Counted from the stretch's first letter, positions 44,926 to 54,860 are shown. The stretch: 56,554 nt of DNA from Actinomycetes bacterium (GCA_024638645.1 JAHEJX010000001.1:53097-109650), one strand, 5' to 3'. Notes: a model not told the origin generated them from the letters alone. Made by a program: numbers and translations.

Positions 44926-45636
44926 TCACTGTCCTACGACGGGGGCGCATCCCCAGCCGTCGAATGTACCGTTCACTTCTTGGGCTCGTTCGTGGAGCTC
45001 CCAAGTGATGTCCGTGATCAGTTCGATGTCGATTGCGGCGGTGAAATAGGCGCGAACCCCGAGCTTCCCCTCTGTCTCGATCGCTTCGGCGTCCAGACCG
45101 ATACTGGCCACCTCGCGGAGGTACCGGTCCCTGTCGAGTTCGCGATGGAAGTAGACGAAGAATTCGATGAGACGGGGTTGGTCCAGGTGGTCGCCGGCCT
45201 GCAGGAGCTGATAGACGACGAGGCCGTTACGGGCGCGGTGGAGGTCCTTGTGACGCGGTAAGAGCTTGTCCCTGTAATGCCTCCAGTTCGGGTCCTCATC
45301 GGTCGTGAGGTGCGCATCCGGATTGTCCCGGAGAGCCCGATGAAACTTGCGGTCGAGACCAGGCGGGCCATACCACGCCAATTCCCAAGTGTTGAAACCG
45401 CGCCGGCGGCCCACTGAGACCATTCCGAGCTCATCCGCTTCCTCGTTGAGCCGATCCTCAAATGGATGGAACCGACTGACCTCGGCCTCGTCACCGTGAC
45501 CGTGAGGGCCCGGGGAGGTCATGGGTGCTTTGACGATGTAGACGTGGTCCATGTCCGCCGGATGCCGCTTCTCGTAGCGCGCATCCACCATGATCATGCG
45601 GTCATCCGACCGATATGACATCCAGGTTTGCTCCAC
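44926..45636 (-). CDS. RraB-domain (DUF695/RraB-like) protein
   Basis: 236 residues in two parts. The first ~130 residues resemble DUF695-type sequence (WMSYRSDDRMIMVDARYE). The last ~90 (FFVYFHRELDRDRYLREVASIGLDAEAI through NGTFDGWGCAPV) look like RraB, a protein that binds and inhibits RNase E in E. coli. Any RNase E link here is inference. GTG 45636 begins the protein, 29 bases upstream of the GMC gene's end on the same strand. Confidence 0.6.
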   Translation of the reverse strand: MEQTWMSYRSDDRMIMVDARYEKRHPADMDHVYIVKAPMTSPGPHGHGDEAEVSRFHPFEDRLNEEADELGMVSVGRRRGFNTWELAWYGPPGLDRKFHRALRDNPDAHLTTDEDPNWRHYRDKLLPRHKDLHRARNGLVVYQLLQAGDHLDQPRLIEFFVYFHRELDRDRYLREVASIGLDAEAIETEGKLGVRAYFTAAIDIELITDITWELHERAQEVNGTFDGWGCAPVVGQ

Positions 45637-45665
45637 GCCACCCCCTAGCGGCTACCTGCGATTGT

Positions 45666-47651
45666 TCAAGAGTATGTCAGGCGCGCGGCCAAACCCGTGG
45701 CACCTCGGTGGGCGATGGTCTGGATCGATATCATCGGATTCACCCCGCTCGACGCAGGGAAGGTCGACGCGTCGAGCACGAACAGGTTCGGCGTTTGGTG
45801 GACCTCATTGTCTCCGTTGACCACCGACTTCTTGGGGTCGGCTCCCATGGCCGCGGTGCCCATCTGGTGCCACGATGCGAGCGAGAACTGGCCCGCTCCA
45901 TACCCTGCGCTGTCCACGCGCAGGATGAAATCATCGGAGGTTTCGCTGCCCTTGGGATTCCACACCACTTGGCGCGATGTCGGCGTTCCCACTTCGTTGG
46001 CCCCGGCGGCGGCCAGGACCTCGGAGGCTCGGATGACACCCTCCCGTAGATGAGCCACGTCGTATTTGTTGAGGCGGTACTTCCACACAGGGCGCCCCTT
46101 GCGGTCGATCGTGACCCGTCCGGCAGAGGTGTCCCTCAGCAGTACGCCGACGAGATTCTTGTGCCGGTATCTGGTGATCAGCCGTTTGAACTGCGGCCCA
46201 CTGTTCCACGGGTTGAGCACGCCGAGGAAGACAGGATGAATCGGCGCCGTCTCGAACTTCACGCCGTAGCCCTTGCCGTCGAGATTCGCGAACTGGTCCG
46301 AATAGAGCGCCTGCATGATTCCGGACCACGGTTCGAGAGCCTCGTCGAAGTCTCCCCACACGGGGAAAGCAGGATGCAAACGCAGGTTGCGGCCAACGGC
46401 AGGCGCCTTGATGCCACTGCGAAGCATGATCGCCGGCGTGTTGAGAGATCCGGCAGCCAACACCACCGCTTTGGCTCGAACGGTGAGGCGATGGGCACCC
46501 ACCCGGCCTTCGACACCGGTCGCAGCGTCGGCAACGGTCGTTACGCGCTCGACGTGGGCGCCGACGATGATCCGGGTGCCGAGCTCGAATGCGTGCTGGA
46601 GATAGGTGCGCATTGTTGACTGTTTGGCAGCGTGGCGACAACCCATGGTGCAGTATCCGCACAAATCGTCGTCGCACCCATCCACGTTGCGAGGCATAGC
46701 GGCTACATGCCAGCCCAGGTCACGGAGCCCCTTTTCCATCATGCCGTCTCGGTGTGAGGGCTGGTTGTGGTCCTGGTTGACTCTGAGACGCCCGTGCACT
46801 GCCGCAGACGACGTCGCAAAGTCTGGTCCGGTGAATACGCCGGGTAGCCCCGATATCTCGTCCCACTCGGCGCGTACCTCGTCCGGCGTGGCAAACGAAG
46901 TCGTGTAGTTGATGACCGTGCCACCGCCGAGCGTCGACCCGGCCACGATGCTCACGCCGCCATCTGCCGTCGTCGTTTGCAGCCCGTCCAGATACATGCG
47001 GCGATACGCCTCGGACTCATAGTGGGTGAAATCGGACTCGTTTTGATATCCGCCCTTCTCGAGCACTATCACGTCGAGACCAGCCTCAGCGAGCACAGAC
47101 GCCGCTACACCGCCGCCTGCACCCGACCCGACGATTACGACGTCGCAGTTGAGCGTGGTGTCTGCGGCGATCGTCACCGGCTCGATCGACTTGGGAACGT
47201 CAGGCGGTGGCCCATTCGGTCCGGGGTAACCCATGGCCGGCCAGGCGAGTGGTTCAGGCTCGGTTGAGTCGGCGGCGAAGGCTGCGAGCGACACGAGACG
47301 TTTCAAGCCGGAGTAGACCTGTCTGGCCTGACTCAGCTTGCTCGTTGCCATGGCGAGCAGCGCTTGGCGACGCCCCGTAGCGTCGAGTGCGGTGAAGGCC
47401 ACGGGTTTGCGATATAGCAGCAACCCGCCCGCTCTGGTTCCGAGCAGCTTCAACGCCAGCGCCAGATCTGTTCCGATTCGTTCGTCGGGTAGGTCATCGA
47501 GGATGTGCTCGAGGCGAGCAGGTAGACCAAGTCCGTTGATGTTGTTGATCTCGAATTCGGTTTCGCCGGCTACCGGCGGAAGGAGGGCGTCGGCGACTGC
47601 CAGGAGAGTCTCGAACTGGCCTTCGCTGAGGTTGGCTTGGTATGAGCTCAT
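45666..47651 (-). CDS. GMC-family FAD oxidoreductase (long-chain alcohol/cholesterol oxidase-like)
   Basis: 661 residues. The first ~130 form a helical domain like the gluconate 2-dehydrogenase subunit 3/FAO N-terminal region (LSEGQFETLLAVADALLPP). The FAD-binding start is DVVIVGSGAGGGVAASVLAEAG, then GSTLGGGTVINYTTSF. The C-terminal GMC part has a His in ASWHQMGTAAMG and the ending VLDASTFPASSGVNPMISIQTIAHR. A CGYCTMGCRH cysteine cluster is present. It oxidises an alcohol; the substrate is unknown. ATG 47651 is the start; the frame is open far upstream but into the divergent gene. Confidence 0.87.
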   Translation of the reverse strand: MSSYQANLSEGQFETLLAVADALLPPVAGETEFEINNINGLGLPARLEHILDDLPDERIGTDLALALKLLGTRAGGLLLYRKPVAFTALDATGRRQALLAMATSKLSQARQVYSGLKRLVSLAAFAADSTEPEPLAWPAMGYPGPNGPPPDVPKSIEPVTIAADTTLNCDVVIVGSGAGGGVAASVLAEAGLDVIVLEKGGYQNESDFTHYESEAYRRMYLDGLQTTTADGGVSIVAGSTLGGGTVINYTTSFATPDEVRAEWDEISGLPGVFTGPDFATSSAAVHGRLRVNQDHNQPSHRDGMMEKGLRDLGWHVAAMPRNVDGCDDDLCGYCTMGCRHAAKQSTMRTYLQHAFELGTRIIVGAHVERVTTVADAATGVEGRVGAHRLTVRAKAVVLAAGSLNTPAIMLRSGIKAPAVGRNLRLHPAFPVWGDFDEALEPWSGIMQALYSDQFANLDGKGYGVKFETAPIHPVFLGVLNPWNSGPQFKRLITRYRHKNLVGVLLRDTSAGRVTIDRKGRPVWKYRLNKYDVAHLREGVIRASEVLAAAGANEVGTPTSRQVVWNPKGSETSDDFILRVDSAGYGAGQFSLASWHQMGTAAMGADPKKSVVNGDNEVHQTPNLFVLDASTFPASSGVNPMISIQTIAHRGATGLAARLTYS

Positions 47652-47720
47652 CGCTTGCCAACGGTACTGGCAACGGCGAGGCGCCGCATCACAGTCCGGC
47701 CGCTCTAGCCTGCAGCCGGC

Positions 47721-48731
47721 ATGAGCGACGCTGCCCGCCAGAAACCGGAGGTATCGATTGTGATGCCGGCGCGCAATGAGGAAGCCACAATTGGCACGGC
47801 GATTCATAGTGCCCTCGGCCAGGTCGGTGCGCCCCCGCTCGAGGTGGTAGTGGCAGTCGGGCAGAGCGAAGACGACACCCGCAGGGTGGTGTCGGAAATG
47901 GCCCACGAGGATCACAGGGTGCGGATGATCTCGGTAGGGGCAGGCAACACACCGGTTGGGCTCAATGCCGCCATTCGCGAGGCGCAGGGCGCCGTGATCG
48001 TCCGCTGTGATGCCCACAGCAACCTCCCGCCACAGTACGTGGCGACGGCGCTACGAGTGTTGGAGGAGACGGGAGCCGACGTAGTCGGCGGCACCCAACA
48101 AGCCGTCGGGAGCAGCTTCTGGCAGCGCGCCGCCGCAATCGCCATGACAACACCTGTTGGAGTGGGCGATGCGAAGTTCCACATGGGAGGACGTCCTGGA
48201 TCCGTCGACACCGTCTATCTCGGTGTATTCAAACGCAGTGCGCTAGAACGGGTCGGGCTGTTCGATGAGTCTTTGACTCGCAACCAGGACTACGAACTCA
48301 ACTTCAGAATCCGTGACACCGGAGGAGTGGTCTTCTACGACCCGGGCCTGGCTGTCGACTACTTCCCTCGGGAGAGCCCACGCCGCCTTGCCTCGCAATA
48401 TCGCCAATACGGCGCGTGGAAGCGTGTAGTCATACGACGGTTTCCCGAGTCGCTTCGTTGGAGGCAACTGGCGGCGCCGCTCCTCGTCGTAGGACTGGTC
48501 GTGTCCACAGTTCTCCTTCTCTTCAGGCAGGTGGCGCTCGCGTCCGTTGTGCCGGCCGCATATCTCGCAGCGGTGTTGGGTACGACCGTCGTCGAGTTGA
48601 TCCGCAGGCGTGATGCTGCAGCACTTGGCTTGCCGGTCGTGCTGCCGACAATGCACCTCAGCTGGGCATTCGGTTTCATGACCGACGACATCGTCGATTC
48701 GGGCCCGCAGATACCGAGGCTCGAAGAGTGA
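47721..48731 (+). CDS. Family 2 glycosyltransferase with C-terminal membrane helices
   Basis: 336 residues. The GT-A domain opens EVSIVMPARNEEATIGTAIHSAL, with RCDAHSNLPPQYV carrying the DxD-like acidic site and LFDESLTRNQDYELNFRI the acceptor-side acidic motif. Two helices near residues 245-290 anchor it. It probably adds sugars in surface-polymer synthesis. ATG 47721; overlaps the next GT2 gene (GTGA). Confidence 0.88.
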   Translation: MSDAARQKPEVSIVMPARNEEATIGTAIHSALGQVGAPPLEVVVAVGQSEDDTRRVVSEMAHEDHRVRMISVGAGNTPVGLNAAIREAQGAVIVRCDAHSNLPPQYVATALRVLEETGADVVGGTQQAVGSSFWQRAAAIAMTTPVGVGDAKFHMGGRPGSVDTVYLGVFKRSALERVGLFDESLTRNQDYELNFRIRDTGGVVFYDPGLAVDYFPRESPRRLASQYRQYGAWKRVVIRRFPESLRWRQLAAPLLVVGLVVSTVLLLFRQVALASVVPAAYLAAVLGTTVVELIRRRDAAALGLPVVLPTMHLSWAFGFMTDDIVDSGPQIPRLEE

Positions 48732-49588
48732 GAGCAGCCTCCTTCATCTTCCTCACCCAAGGAGACAGGCCGGAAGAGCTGCATCGCGCCATCGAGTCGG
48801 TCAAGGCGCAGAAGTTGGTCGACCCTGAGATCGTTGTCATATCCAACGGTGGCGGGGAGATTGACATACCAACGGGTGCCAGACTGTTCGTCTCCCGCGA
48901 GAACCTCGGCATTCCAGGCGGCCGCAATCTCGGGGCGGCCGACAGCGCCCACCCGGTGATGTTCTTCTTAGATGACGATGCCTGGTACTCGGAGAGCGAC
49001 CTGGCAGCCAAGGCACTGGATACGTTCGACGCTGATCCGAAATTGGGGATTCTCAGTTTCCGATTGCGCGACCCTGTGACCGGCCTGAGCGAACGGCGTC
49101 ACGTGCCCCGGCTGCGGGTCGGTGACCCCGCGCAGAGCTCGGATGTGACGTCCTTCCTCGGGGGAGCGTGCGCCATTAGACGCGAGGTGTTTGAGCGTTG
49201 CGGGCCTTATCCCAAGGCATTCTTCTACTCCCATGAGGAATCAGACCTTGCCTGGCGAGCGATCGACGAGGGGTTCAGGGTGCAGTATCGGGGCGACCTC
49301 ACCGTTCTGCACCCTGCCGCACCTCCGAGCCGCCATGCCGAGTATCACTACCGGTCGTCGCGCAATCGCGTCTGGCTGGCGCGACGCAGGCTGCCGTGGC
49401 TGATAGCGATACCACACATTGCCTTGTGGACGATGCGATCGCTGTTCAGTGCTGGGTCAGGGGAGGCGAGGGGCCAAGTGCTGCGCGGCTTCAAGACAGG
49501 TTGGAGTGAGTCGCCAGGGGAGAGATCCCCTATCTCATGGCGATCTGCATGGACCATGACGCGGCTGGGTCGCCCACCGGTCTTCTGA
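48728..49588 (+). CDS. Family 2 glycosyltransferase (rhamnosyltransferase-like)
   Basis: 286-residue GT-A enzyme with ASFIFLTQGDRPEELHRAIESV, MFFLDDDAWYSESD (metal/nucleotide-sugar site) and FFYSHEESDLAWRAIDEGF. The GTG start at 48728 overlaps the previous GT2 stop, so the pair is co-translated. It probably acts on the same glycan; the donor sugar cannot be assigned. Confidence 0.87.
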   Translation: MRAASFIFLTQGDRPEELHRAIESVKAQKLVDPEIVVISNGGGEIDIPTGARLFVSRENLGIPGGRNLGAADSAHPVMFFLDDDAWYSESDLAAKALDTFDADPKLGILSFRLRDPVTGLSERRHVPRLRVGDPAQSSDVTSFLGGACAIRREVFERCGPYPKAFFYSHEESDLAWRAIDEGFRVQYRGDLTVLHPAAPPSRHAEYHYRSSRNRVWLARRRLPWLIAIPHIALWTMRSLFSAGSGEARGQVLRGFKTGWSESPGERSPISWRSAWTMTRLGRPPVF

Positions 49589-49731
49589 CCCTTCGTTCGC
49601 CATCGTCCAACGGTTCCGGTCTTCACTTCAGCTTCGGCATTCCTTATCCCATTACGGCCTCGCGATCCCTACAGTCAAAGGTAGATCGAGCCGATTGAGC
49701 TGGTGGAGCGCTCAAGAGGAACCGACACGGA

Positions 49732-52700
49732 ATGAAACGCCGAATTGCGTTGACAGCTTTGGCTTTGGCGGTGGCGCTGGCCCCGGCCACGGTGAGCGCA
49801 GACGAGCGTGCCCCGGGCGATCTCGAGCCTGTGCCGCTCGAAGGCCATAGCGAGCTGGAAGACGGCCACGAGTCGCACTCGGAAGAAGAGCTGTACCTGC
49901 TCGATGCCGCCTCTTCGGCGCCGGGGGCCACCTTCTTCAACGAGTCGTCTGGCTGCGGTGAGAACAGCGGCGCCATGACACCGGCGACGACAACCAACTC
50001 GACCTCCAACCGCTCCATACCGTCCGGCCATCAAGTGCGAGGACCGTGGGGCGACTTCTTCGGGCGCGATTACAGCGACGTTGCGAACTCCATGGTTGAG
50101 TGGACGGTGCCGATGAGCGGTGGGCGCAAGGTGTTCGTCCATCAGCATGCGTATCCCGCATTCCAGCTCGTTTCGCAGAACCTCGCCGCCCGCGCCGCAG
50201 AAGGCAAGCACTACAACGTGCGCATTGCAGCGAGTTGGGTATGGCGGCGCATCGGCGGTAGCTTTCGCATGTCGACTCACGCCTTCGGCACGACAATCGA
50301 TATCAACTGGGATACCAATCCGTATCAGGGCGACAACGAGCTTGTCACCGATATGCCCTCGTGGTTCGTACAAGCTTGGAAGGATGCCGGGTTCTGCTGG
50401 GGTGGCGACTGGCTGTACATCAAGGATGCGATGCACTTCTCGTGGATGGGGCCCAAGGCAACCCCCGGCTACGGCAATCTCCCGTCGCCATATCCGCCAA
50501 ACACTGCCAAGGCCAACTTCACGGATGAGGCATGGAGCGGCTCAAGCGGCTTCGCTACCGCGGATGGCGGTTCACTCGTCGTGGCAGACGGAAACGGCGA
50601 CGGCGCACCCGACTTGGTCCGGATCAGGGATCACGGAGCAGACGGCGTGCAGATCTCATTTGCCCGCTCCTCGAAGAACTTCCGTCGTTGCGGTGTTTCG
50701 TCGTGGACGGCGCACGGCGCCAAGGGTGCGGACGATTACATCGTTGCCGACTTCGACGGCGACTCCCGACCCGACCTCTGGGCCCTCGACACGGGGGGAT
50801 CCAAGGTAAGGGTCGAAGCATTCACGTATGAGAGCGCTTATCGAGATTCGGTCACCGTAACGACTGGGGCAACGCCGCGTTCCGGCGCTTCCTATCTCAG
50901 CGGCGACTACAACAGAGACGGAAAAGCAGACCTCATCATCGTCACCCCGGGCTCGAACACGCGTATTGAGGTGTGGAGCGGGTCCAACAGTTTCGGGAGC
51001 CGACTCGTAGATGCGTCTACCACCCTCGACACAACCGGCAGTTGGCAATTCTCGATCGGCGACCACGACGTAGATGGACGGGATGACGTCGTAGCCATCG
51101 ACTCGGCAGGTTCGGTGAGGTTGCGGACTCTCCTTGCCAAGGATGCCTACGAGGGAAGCCCCGTGGCATCTCCGACAGGTGCGACGGCGTTAGGTGGCGA
51201 TCGCTTCGCCATGGCCGACCTTGACGGTGACGGGAGGCCAGATCTGTGGCAGATCGGGTCCAACGGCAGCGTGTCCGTTCGCCGCGGAGGAAACTCGACG
51301 CTGCCCGTTCACTATTGGTACCGCACTCCGAATTGGAGCTGTACCGGGCTTTCCCCGGCAGACCCGTGGGATTTTGATGGCGACTCGTTCCACGAAATGG
51401 CTCTCGGCTCGCCGGGGGAGGACATCGACACAATTGCGAATGCAGGGGCCGTGAATGTGATCTACGGATCGAAGAACGGGCCTATCACGGACAACGATGA
51501 CCTGCTCTATCACGACCTCACCTCAATCGAAGGCGTCTCGGAGCCCGGCGACCGCTTCGGTGCCGCCATGGCCTCCGGCGACTTCGACCACGATGGCCGG
51601 GCCGATCTGGCGGTAGCCGCTCCGCTCGACGATGTGGGTACCGTCGTCGACGGCGGCCTGATCAACGTCATCATGGGCACGGCAGACGGCCTCGGCGCCA
51701 CGGACGGCCAGCTGTGGCACCGCGACAGACCCGGTGTGCTCGATGCGGCCGGCACCGGCGACCGCTTTGGAGCTTCCCTCGTATCCGGCGACTTCGACGG
51801 CGATGGATTCTTCGACCTCGCCATTGGAGTCCCCCGTGATCGAGTCAACAACCACCAGGGAGCCGGATCTGTCAACGTGCTCTACGGCACCAAGACGGGT
51901 CTGACGGCTGCGGGTGATCAACTATGGCACCAGGACAGCTCGGGAATCATCGGCTTGGCCGGGGCCGGAGATCGGTTCGGCACTTCTCTGGCAGTGGGTG
52001 ACTTCGATGGCGACGGCTACGACGACTTAGCGATCGGAGCACCGGGGGATATCGTCGGCTCAGCCGGCGGAGCTGGTCAGGTGCACATCATCTACGGGTC
52101 CGGCAACGGGCTCACCTCATCCGGCAACGACCGCTTCCATCAGGACAGCAGCGGGATCCTCGAGGTTGCCGGGCGCAACGACCGGTTCGGTAGCTCGTTG
52201 GCTGCTGCTGACTTCGATGGCGACGGCTACGACGACCTGGCAGTCGGTGCCCCCAAGGACGACGGAGATGGCAAGAAGAACATCGGCAAGGTCCACATCC
52301 TGTTCGGCTCTTCCGGTGGGATATCGAGTAGCGGCAACGAGCTGTGGAGCCAGGCGAGCTCGGGCGTCGGTGACCAGCCGCAGGCATCCGACCGGTTCGG
52401 CGCGGCGCTTGCCGCCGCCGACTTCGATGATGACGGATTTGGCGATCTCGCCGTCGGCACGCCGGGCGAAGACATCGCGGGAGAAAAGAACACGGGCGCA
52501 GTCACTCTTCTCTACGGCAGGTCCTCAGGCCTCGAGGCACGGAGCCAAAACTTCCTGAGGCAAGGCCGCAACGGCCTCGTGGGTCTGGCTGAAGCCGACG
52601 ACAGGTTCGGAGCGACAGTGCGGGCAATCGACGTCGACGGCAACAATCGATGGGACCTCGTCATTGGCATGCCAGGCGAGGATCTCGGTGCCGTCGATGC

Positions 52701-52827
52701 TGGTGCCGCCATCCTGATCCTCGGCTCCAACTCCGGCCTCAACCTCAGCTCTTCCACCGTATGGCATCAAAACAGCCCGGGCGTCCAGGGTACCGTTGAA
52801 GCGGGAGATGGCTTCGGCAAGATGTGA
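49732..52827 (+). CDS. Secreted M15-type (VanY-like) peptidase with long FG-GAP repeat region
   Basis: 1031 residues. A signal peptide (MKRRIALTALALAVALAPATVSA) is followed by an acidic linker and a peptidase M15-like domain with zinc ligands His183 and Asp190 in STHAFGTTIDIN and His235 in DAMHFSW. From about residue 270 to the end run VCBS/FG-GAP integrin-alpha-like repeats (for example GDFDGDGYDDLAIGAPGD), each with a DxDGDGxDD calcium-type loop; six or more complete FG-GAP repeats lie in the last ~470 residues. Expected to cut peptidoglycan peptides, with a beta-propeller for binding. No LPXTG or membrane anchor is seen. Confidence 0.87.
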   Translation: MKRRIALTALALAVALAPATVSADERAPGDLEPVPLEGHSELEDGHESHSEEELYLLDAASSAPGATFFNESSGCGENSGAMTPATTTNSTSNRSIPSGHQVRGPWGDFFGRDYSDVANSMVEWTVPMSGGRKVFVHQHAYPAFQLVSQNLAARAAEGKHYNVRIAASWVWRRIGGSFRMSTHAFGTTIDINWDTNPYQGDNELVTDMPSWFVQAWKDAGFCWGGDWLYIKDAMHFSWMGPKATPGYGNLPSPYPPNTAKANFTDEAWSGSSGFATADGGSLVVADGNGDGAPDLVRIRDHGADGVQISFARSSKNFRRCGVSSWTAHGAKGADDYIVADFDGDSRPDLWALDTGGSKVRVEAFTYESAYRDSVTVTTGATPRSGASYLSGDYNRDGKADLIIVTPGSNTRIEVWSGSNSFGSRLVDASTTLDTTGSWQFSIGDHDVDGRDDVVAIDSAGSVRLRTLLAKDAYEGSPVASPTGATALGGDRFAMADLDGDGRPDLWQIGSNGSVSVRRGGNSTLPVHYWYRTPNWSCTGLSPADPWDFDGDSFHEMALGSPGEDIDTIANAGAVNVIYGSKNGPITDNDDLLYHDLTSIEGVSEPGDRFGAAMASGDFDHDGRADLAVAAPLDDVGTVVDGGLINVIMGTADGLGATDGQLWHRDRPGVLDAAGTGDRFGASLVSGDFDGDGFFDLAIGVPRDRVNNHQGAGSVNVLYGTKTGLTAAGDQLWHQDSSGIIGLAGAGDRFGTSLAVGDFDGDGYDDLAIGAPGDIVGSAGGAGQVHIIYGSGNGLTSSGNDRFHQDSSGILEVAGRNDRFGSSLAAADFDGDGYDDLAVGAPKDDGDGKKNIGKVHILFGSSGGISSSGNELWSQASSGVGDQPQASDRFGAALAAADFDDDGFGDLAVGTPGEDIAGEKNTGAVTLLYGRSSGLEARSQNFLRQGRNGLVGLAEADDRFGATVRAIDVDGNNRWDLVIGMPGEDLGAVDAGAAILILGSNSGLNLSSSTVWHQNSPGVQGTVEAGDGFGKM

Positions 52828-52846
52828 GTTCGGCTTGGGGCCGAGC

Positions 52847-52879
52847 GGTATTCGGTATCGCGTATCCGTTATCTCATAC
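52847..52879. repeat. Intergenic heptanucleotide repeat, copy 8
   Basis: Units GGTATTC-GGTATCG-CGTATCC-GTTATCT after the M15/FG-GAP gene. Confidence 0.72.
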
Positions 52880-52974
52880 TGATCTGCTGACGCGACCCTT
52901 GTAAAGCAGCTCCAACATGGAAATGAGCCCTTTGAGTTCGCCTCGCATCGCTGGGCTGCGTCACCTGCAGTCCA

Positions 52975-52992
52975 GATGCGAGATACGAGACC
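52975..52992. repeat. Intergenic heptanucleotide repeat, copy 9 (antisense form)
   Basis: AGATGCGAGATACGAGAC lies ~100 bases from copy 8 in opposite orientation, in the gap before the SMP-30 gene. Confidence 0.6.
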
Positions 52993-53040
52993 CCGAAGTT
53001 GCGGCAGAATGGCGCAGCCTCGCTACGGGTGGGAGCACCC

Positions 53041-53910
53041 TTGGACCTGATAGAAGTGATTCCGGTTGAGACGGTGCTCGGAGAGTCGCCGTTGTGGGAT
53101 CAGCGGACAGGGTTGCTGTATTGGATCGACATCCATGGGGAAGAGATCGGTGCGCTGAGTGTGACCAGCCGTCGCTGGGTGACGTGTCCCACCGGCCGTC
53201 GCTACGGATCGATCGGCCTCACTGCAGAGCCCGGGGGTCTTCTCGCGGCGACCGCAAGCGGCCTCGAGATCGTCAAGCTCACCAACGACGGAATACATGA
53301 GGTGCTCTCCATCGCTACGCCGGAGGCGCACATTCCGGGGAATCGATTCAATGACGGCAAGACGGACCGCCAGGGGCGCTTCTGGGCCGGAACCATGGAG
53401 GACGCCGAGACCGGGCAGCGAACCGGATCGATGTATCGACTCGACCCGGATGGCGGTCTGACGCGCGCGTGGGGGGATGTCGGCATTCCGAATGGGCTCT
53501 GCTTTTCGCCAAGCGGGGAGACGATGTACACGGCCGATTCGATGGACGGCACCATCTGGGCCGCCCCGTACGACATGAGTACGGGCGAACCCGGTCCTCG
53601 GTTGCCCATAGCCGTAATCAAGGATCCGGGCGGACCAGACGGGTCTACCGTCGACGAGTTCGGCGGGATCTGGAATGCCGAATGGGGCTCATCACGACTC
53701 GTTCGCTACCTCCCGGACGGAACGGTCGATCGGGTGCTCGAGGTGCCGGCGACCATGCCGACGTGTGTTGCCTTTGGGGGGCCCAACCTCGACATGATGT
53801 TTGTCACGACTGCTCGGGTCGGTGGCGACGGCGGCCGGTACGGCGGGTCAATCTTGGTGTACGACGTCGGTATCAGCGGCATCGCCGAAACCCCGTACCA
53901 ACGCGTGTGA
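53041..53910 (+). CDS. SMP-30/gluconolactonase (LRE-like) family lactonase
   Basis: 289-residue six-bladed beta-propeller. It opens DLIEVIPVETVLGESPLWDQRTGLLYWIDI with the metal-binding Glu in GESPLWD. RFNDGKTDRQGRFWAGTM and IPNGLCFSPSGETMYTADS carry the Asn and Asp ligands. Members hydrolyse sugar lactones with a divalent metal. TTG 53041 follows GGGAG by 5 bases and gives the family N-terminus; longer starts at GTG 53029 and TTG 52999 are possible. Confidence 0.9.
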   Translation: MDLIEVIPVETVLGESPLWDQRTGLLYWIDIHGEEIGALSVTSRRWVTCPTGRRYGSIGLTAEPGGLLAATASGLEIVKLTNDGIHEVLSIATPEAHIPGNRFNDGKTDRQGRFWAGTMEDAETGQRTGSMYRLDPDGGLTRAWGDVGIPNGLCFSPSGETMYTADSMDGTIWAAPYDMSTGEPGPRLPIAVIKDPGGPDGSTVDEFGGIWNAEWGSSRLVRYLPDGTVDRVLEVPATMPTCVAFGGPNLDMMFVTTARVGGDGGRYGGSILVYDVGISGIAETPYQRV

Positions 53911-53933
53911 GATGGCGCAGCGCCTGGTCGCCG

Positions 53934-54860
53934 CTAGGGAAGGCCCGCTACAAGCTCGATGATCTCGAGGGCGAGCTCTGACGCGTCCTCGACGGTCATC
54001 TGCCCTTCGAGTCGCCACCCGTAGCCACGCTGATCCCAGATCACAAAGGTGCGCCGCTGACTCGCCGACTCGCCGACAACTACCGGCCTATTTGCATCGA
54101 TCAGTCGGGGTTTGGGAATCCAAGGAGCCATGGTCGGAACGTATAGCTCGTCGGCCGCAAAGAGTCGGAGGATGACGACAGAGGTGAAGACCGATGCTTC
54201 GAGATCGCGTCGTGTCACCCTGACCTGCTCTCCGAGGTTCCCTAACAGGCCCGTCAGCTGCTCATCGGTCACGTCCTCGAGCGCGAGCGGCAACTCGTAT
54301 TCGCCGTAGAGCGAGCCTCTGCTGCCGACAAGAGGAATGCTCTCGGCAATCGCCAGTAAGACTTGTTCCGGTATCACCGCACTGGTGACTACCACAACAT
54401 CTCCTGTGCTGAAAGGGAACGCAGCCTCGATTCGGTCCACTCTCGACAGCCAGACACCGCTCGCCGACCCCTCGATGCTCTCGCCGAGGTCCAAACGCAC
54501 GCGATCCGCAGGCTTTGTGGCTATTTGAAGCCAGGCTTCTTCCTCATCAGGCGGGCAGAATCGATCTCCGGTATCAGCTCGTTCCAGATGGCGGCAAAGC
54601 TCCCAACCCTCCGGCAGAAGTGTTGGATGATTGAGGAATGACTCCTCAGGTTCATATGCCGCCACTGCCATGGGCTCCGGCTGTGAAGTGTCGGAAGCAA
54701 TCGTCGTCAGCGCCTCAGTTGACGCCGGTACATACGATCCGCACGCCGCGGCCAGCAGAGCTGTGGTTGCGAGGCCGCTGAGTAGGGCGGCGTGTCGGGG
54801 CCTGGTGATGCGGGTTTGCGCAAAGAGCGACTTCGCGAGCTGAGCGCCGACTCGGTTCAT
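53934..54860 (-). CDS. Lipoprotein of unknown function
   Basis: 308 residues. A basic N-terminus and hydrophobic segment lead to the lipobox LLAAACGS. The mature part has no motif I know; it contains FPFSTGDVVVVTSAVIPEQVLLAIAES and a late segment RRTFVIWDQRGYGWRLEGQ. The long 33-residue n-region suggests the true start may be internal. Overlaps the DUF402 gene stop by 4 bases, so likely the last gene of a pdxH-DUF402-lipoprotein operon. Confidence 0.65.
   Translation of the reverse strand: MNRVGAQLAKSLFAQTRITRPRHAALLSGLATTALLAAACGSYVPASTEALTTIASDTSQPEPMAVAAYEPEESFLNHPTLLPEGWELCRHLERADTGDRFCPPDEEEAWLQIATKPADRVRLDLGESIEGSASGVWLSRVDRIEAAFPFSTGDVVVVTSAVIPEQVLLAIAESIPLVGSRGSLYGEYELPLALEDVTDEQLTGLLGNLGEQVRVTRRDLEASVFTSVVILRLFAADELYVPTMAPWIPKPRLIDANRPVVVGESASQRRTFVIWDQRGYGWRLEGQMTVEDASELALEIIELVAGLP

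Noticed and set aside
45666..48017. Longer GMC oxidoreductase start at 48017
   Set aside because: The extra 122 codons run through the divergent glycosyltransferase gene and have no family likeness; ATG 47651 gives the expected N-terminal helical domain.
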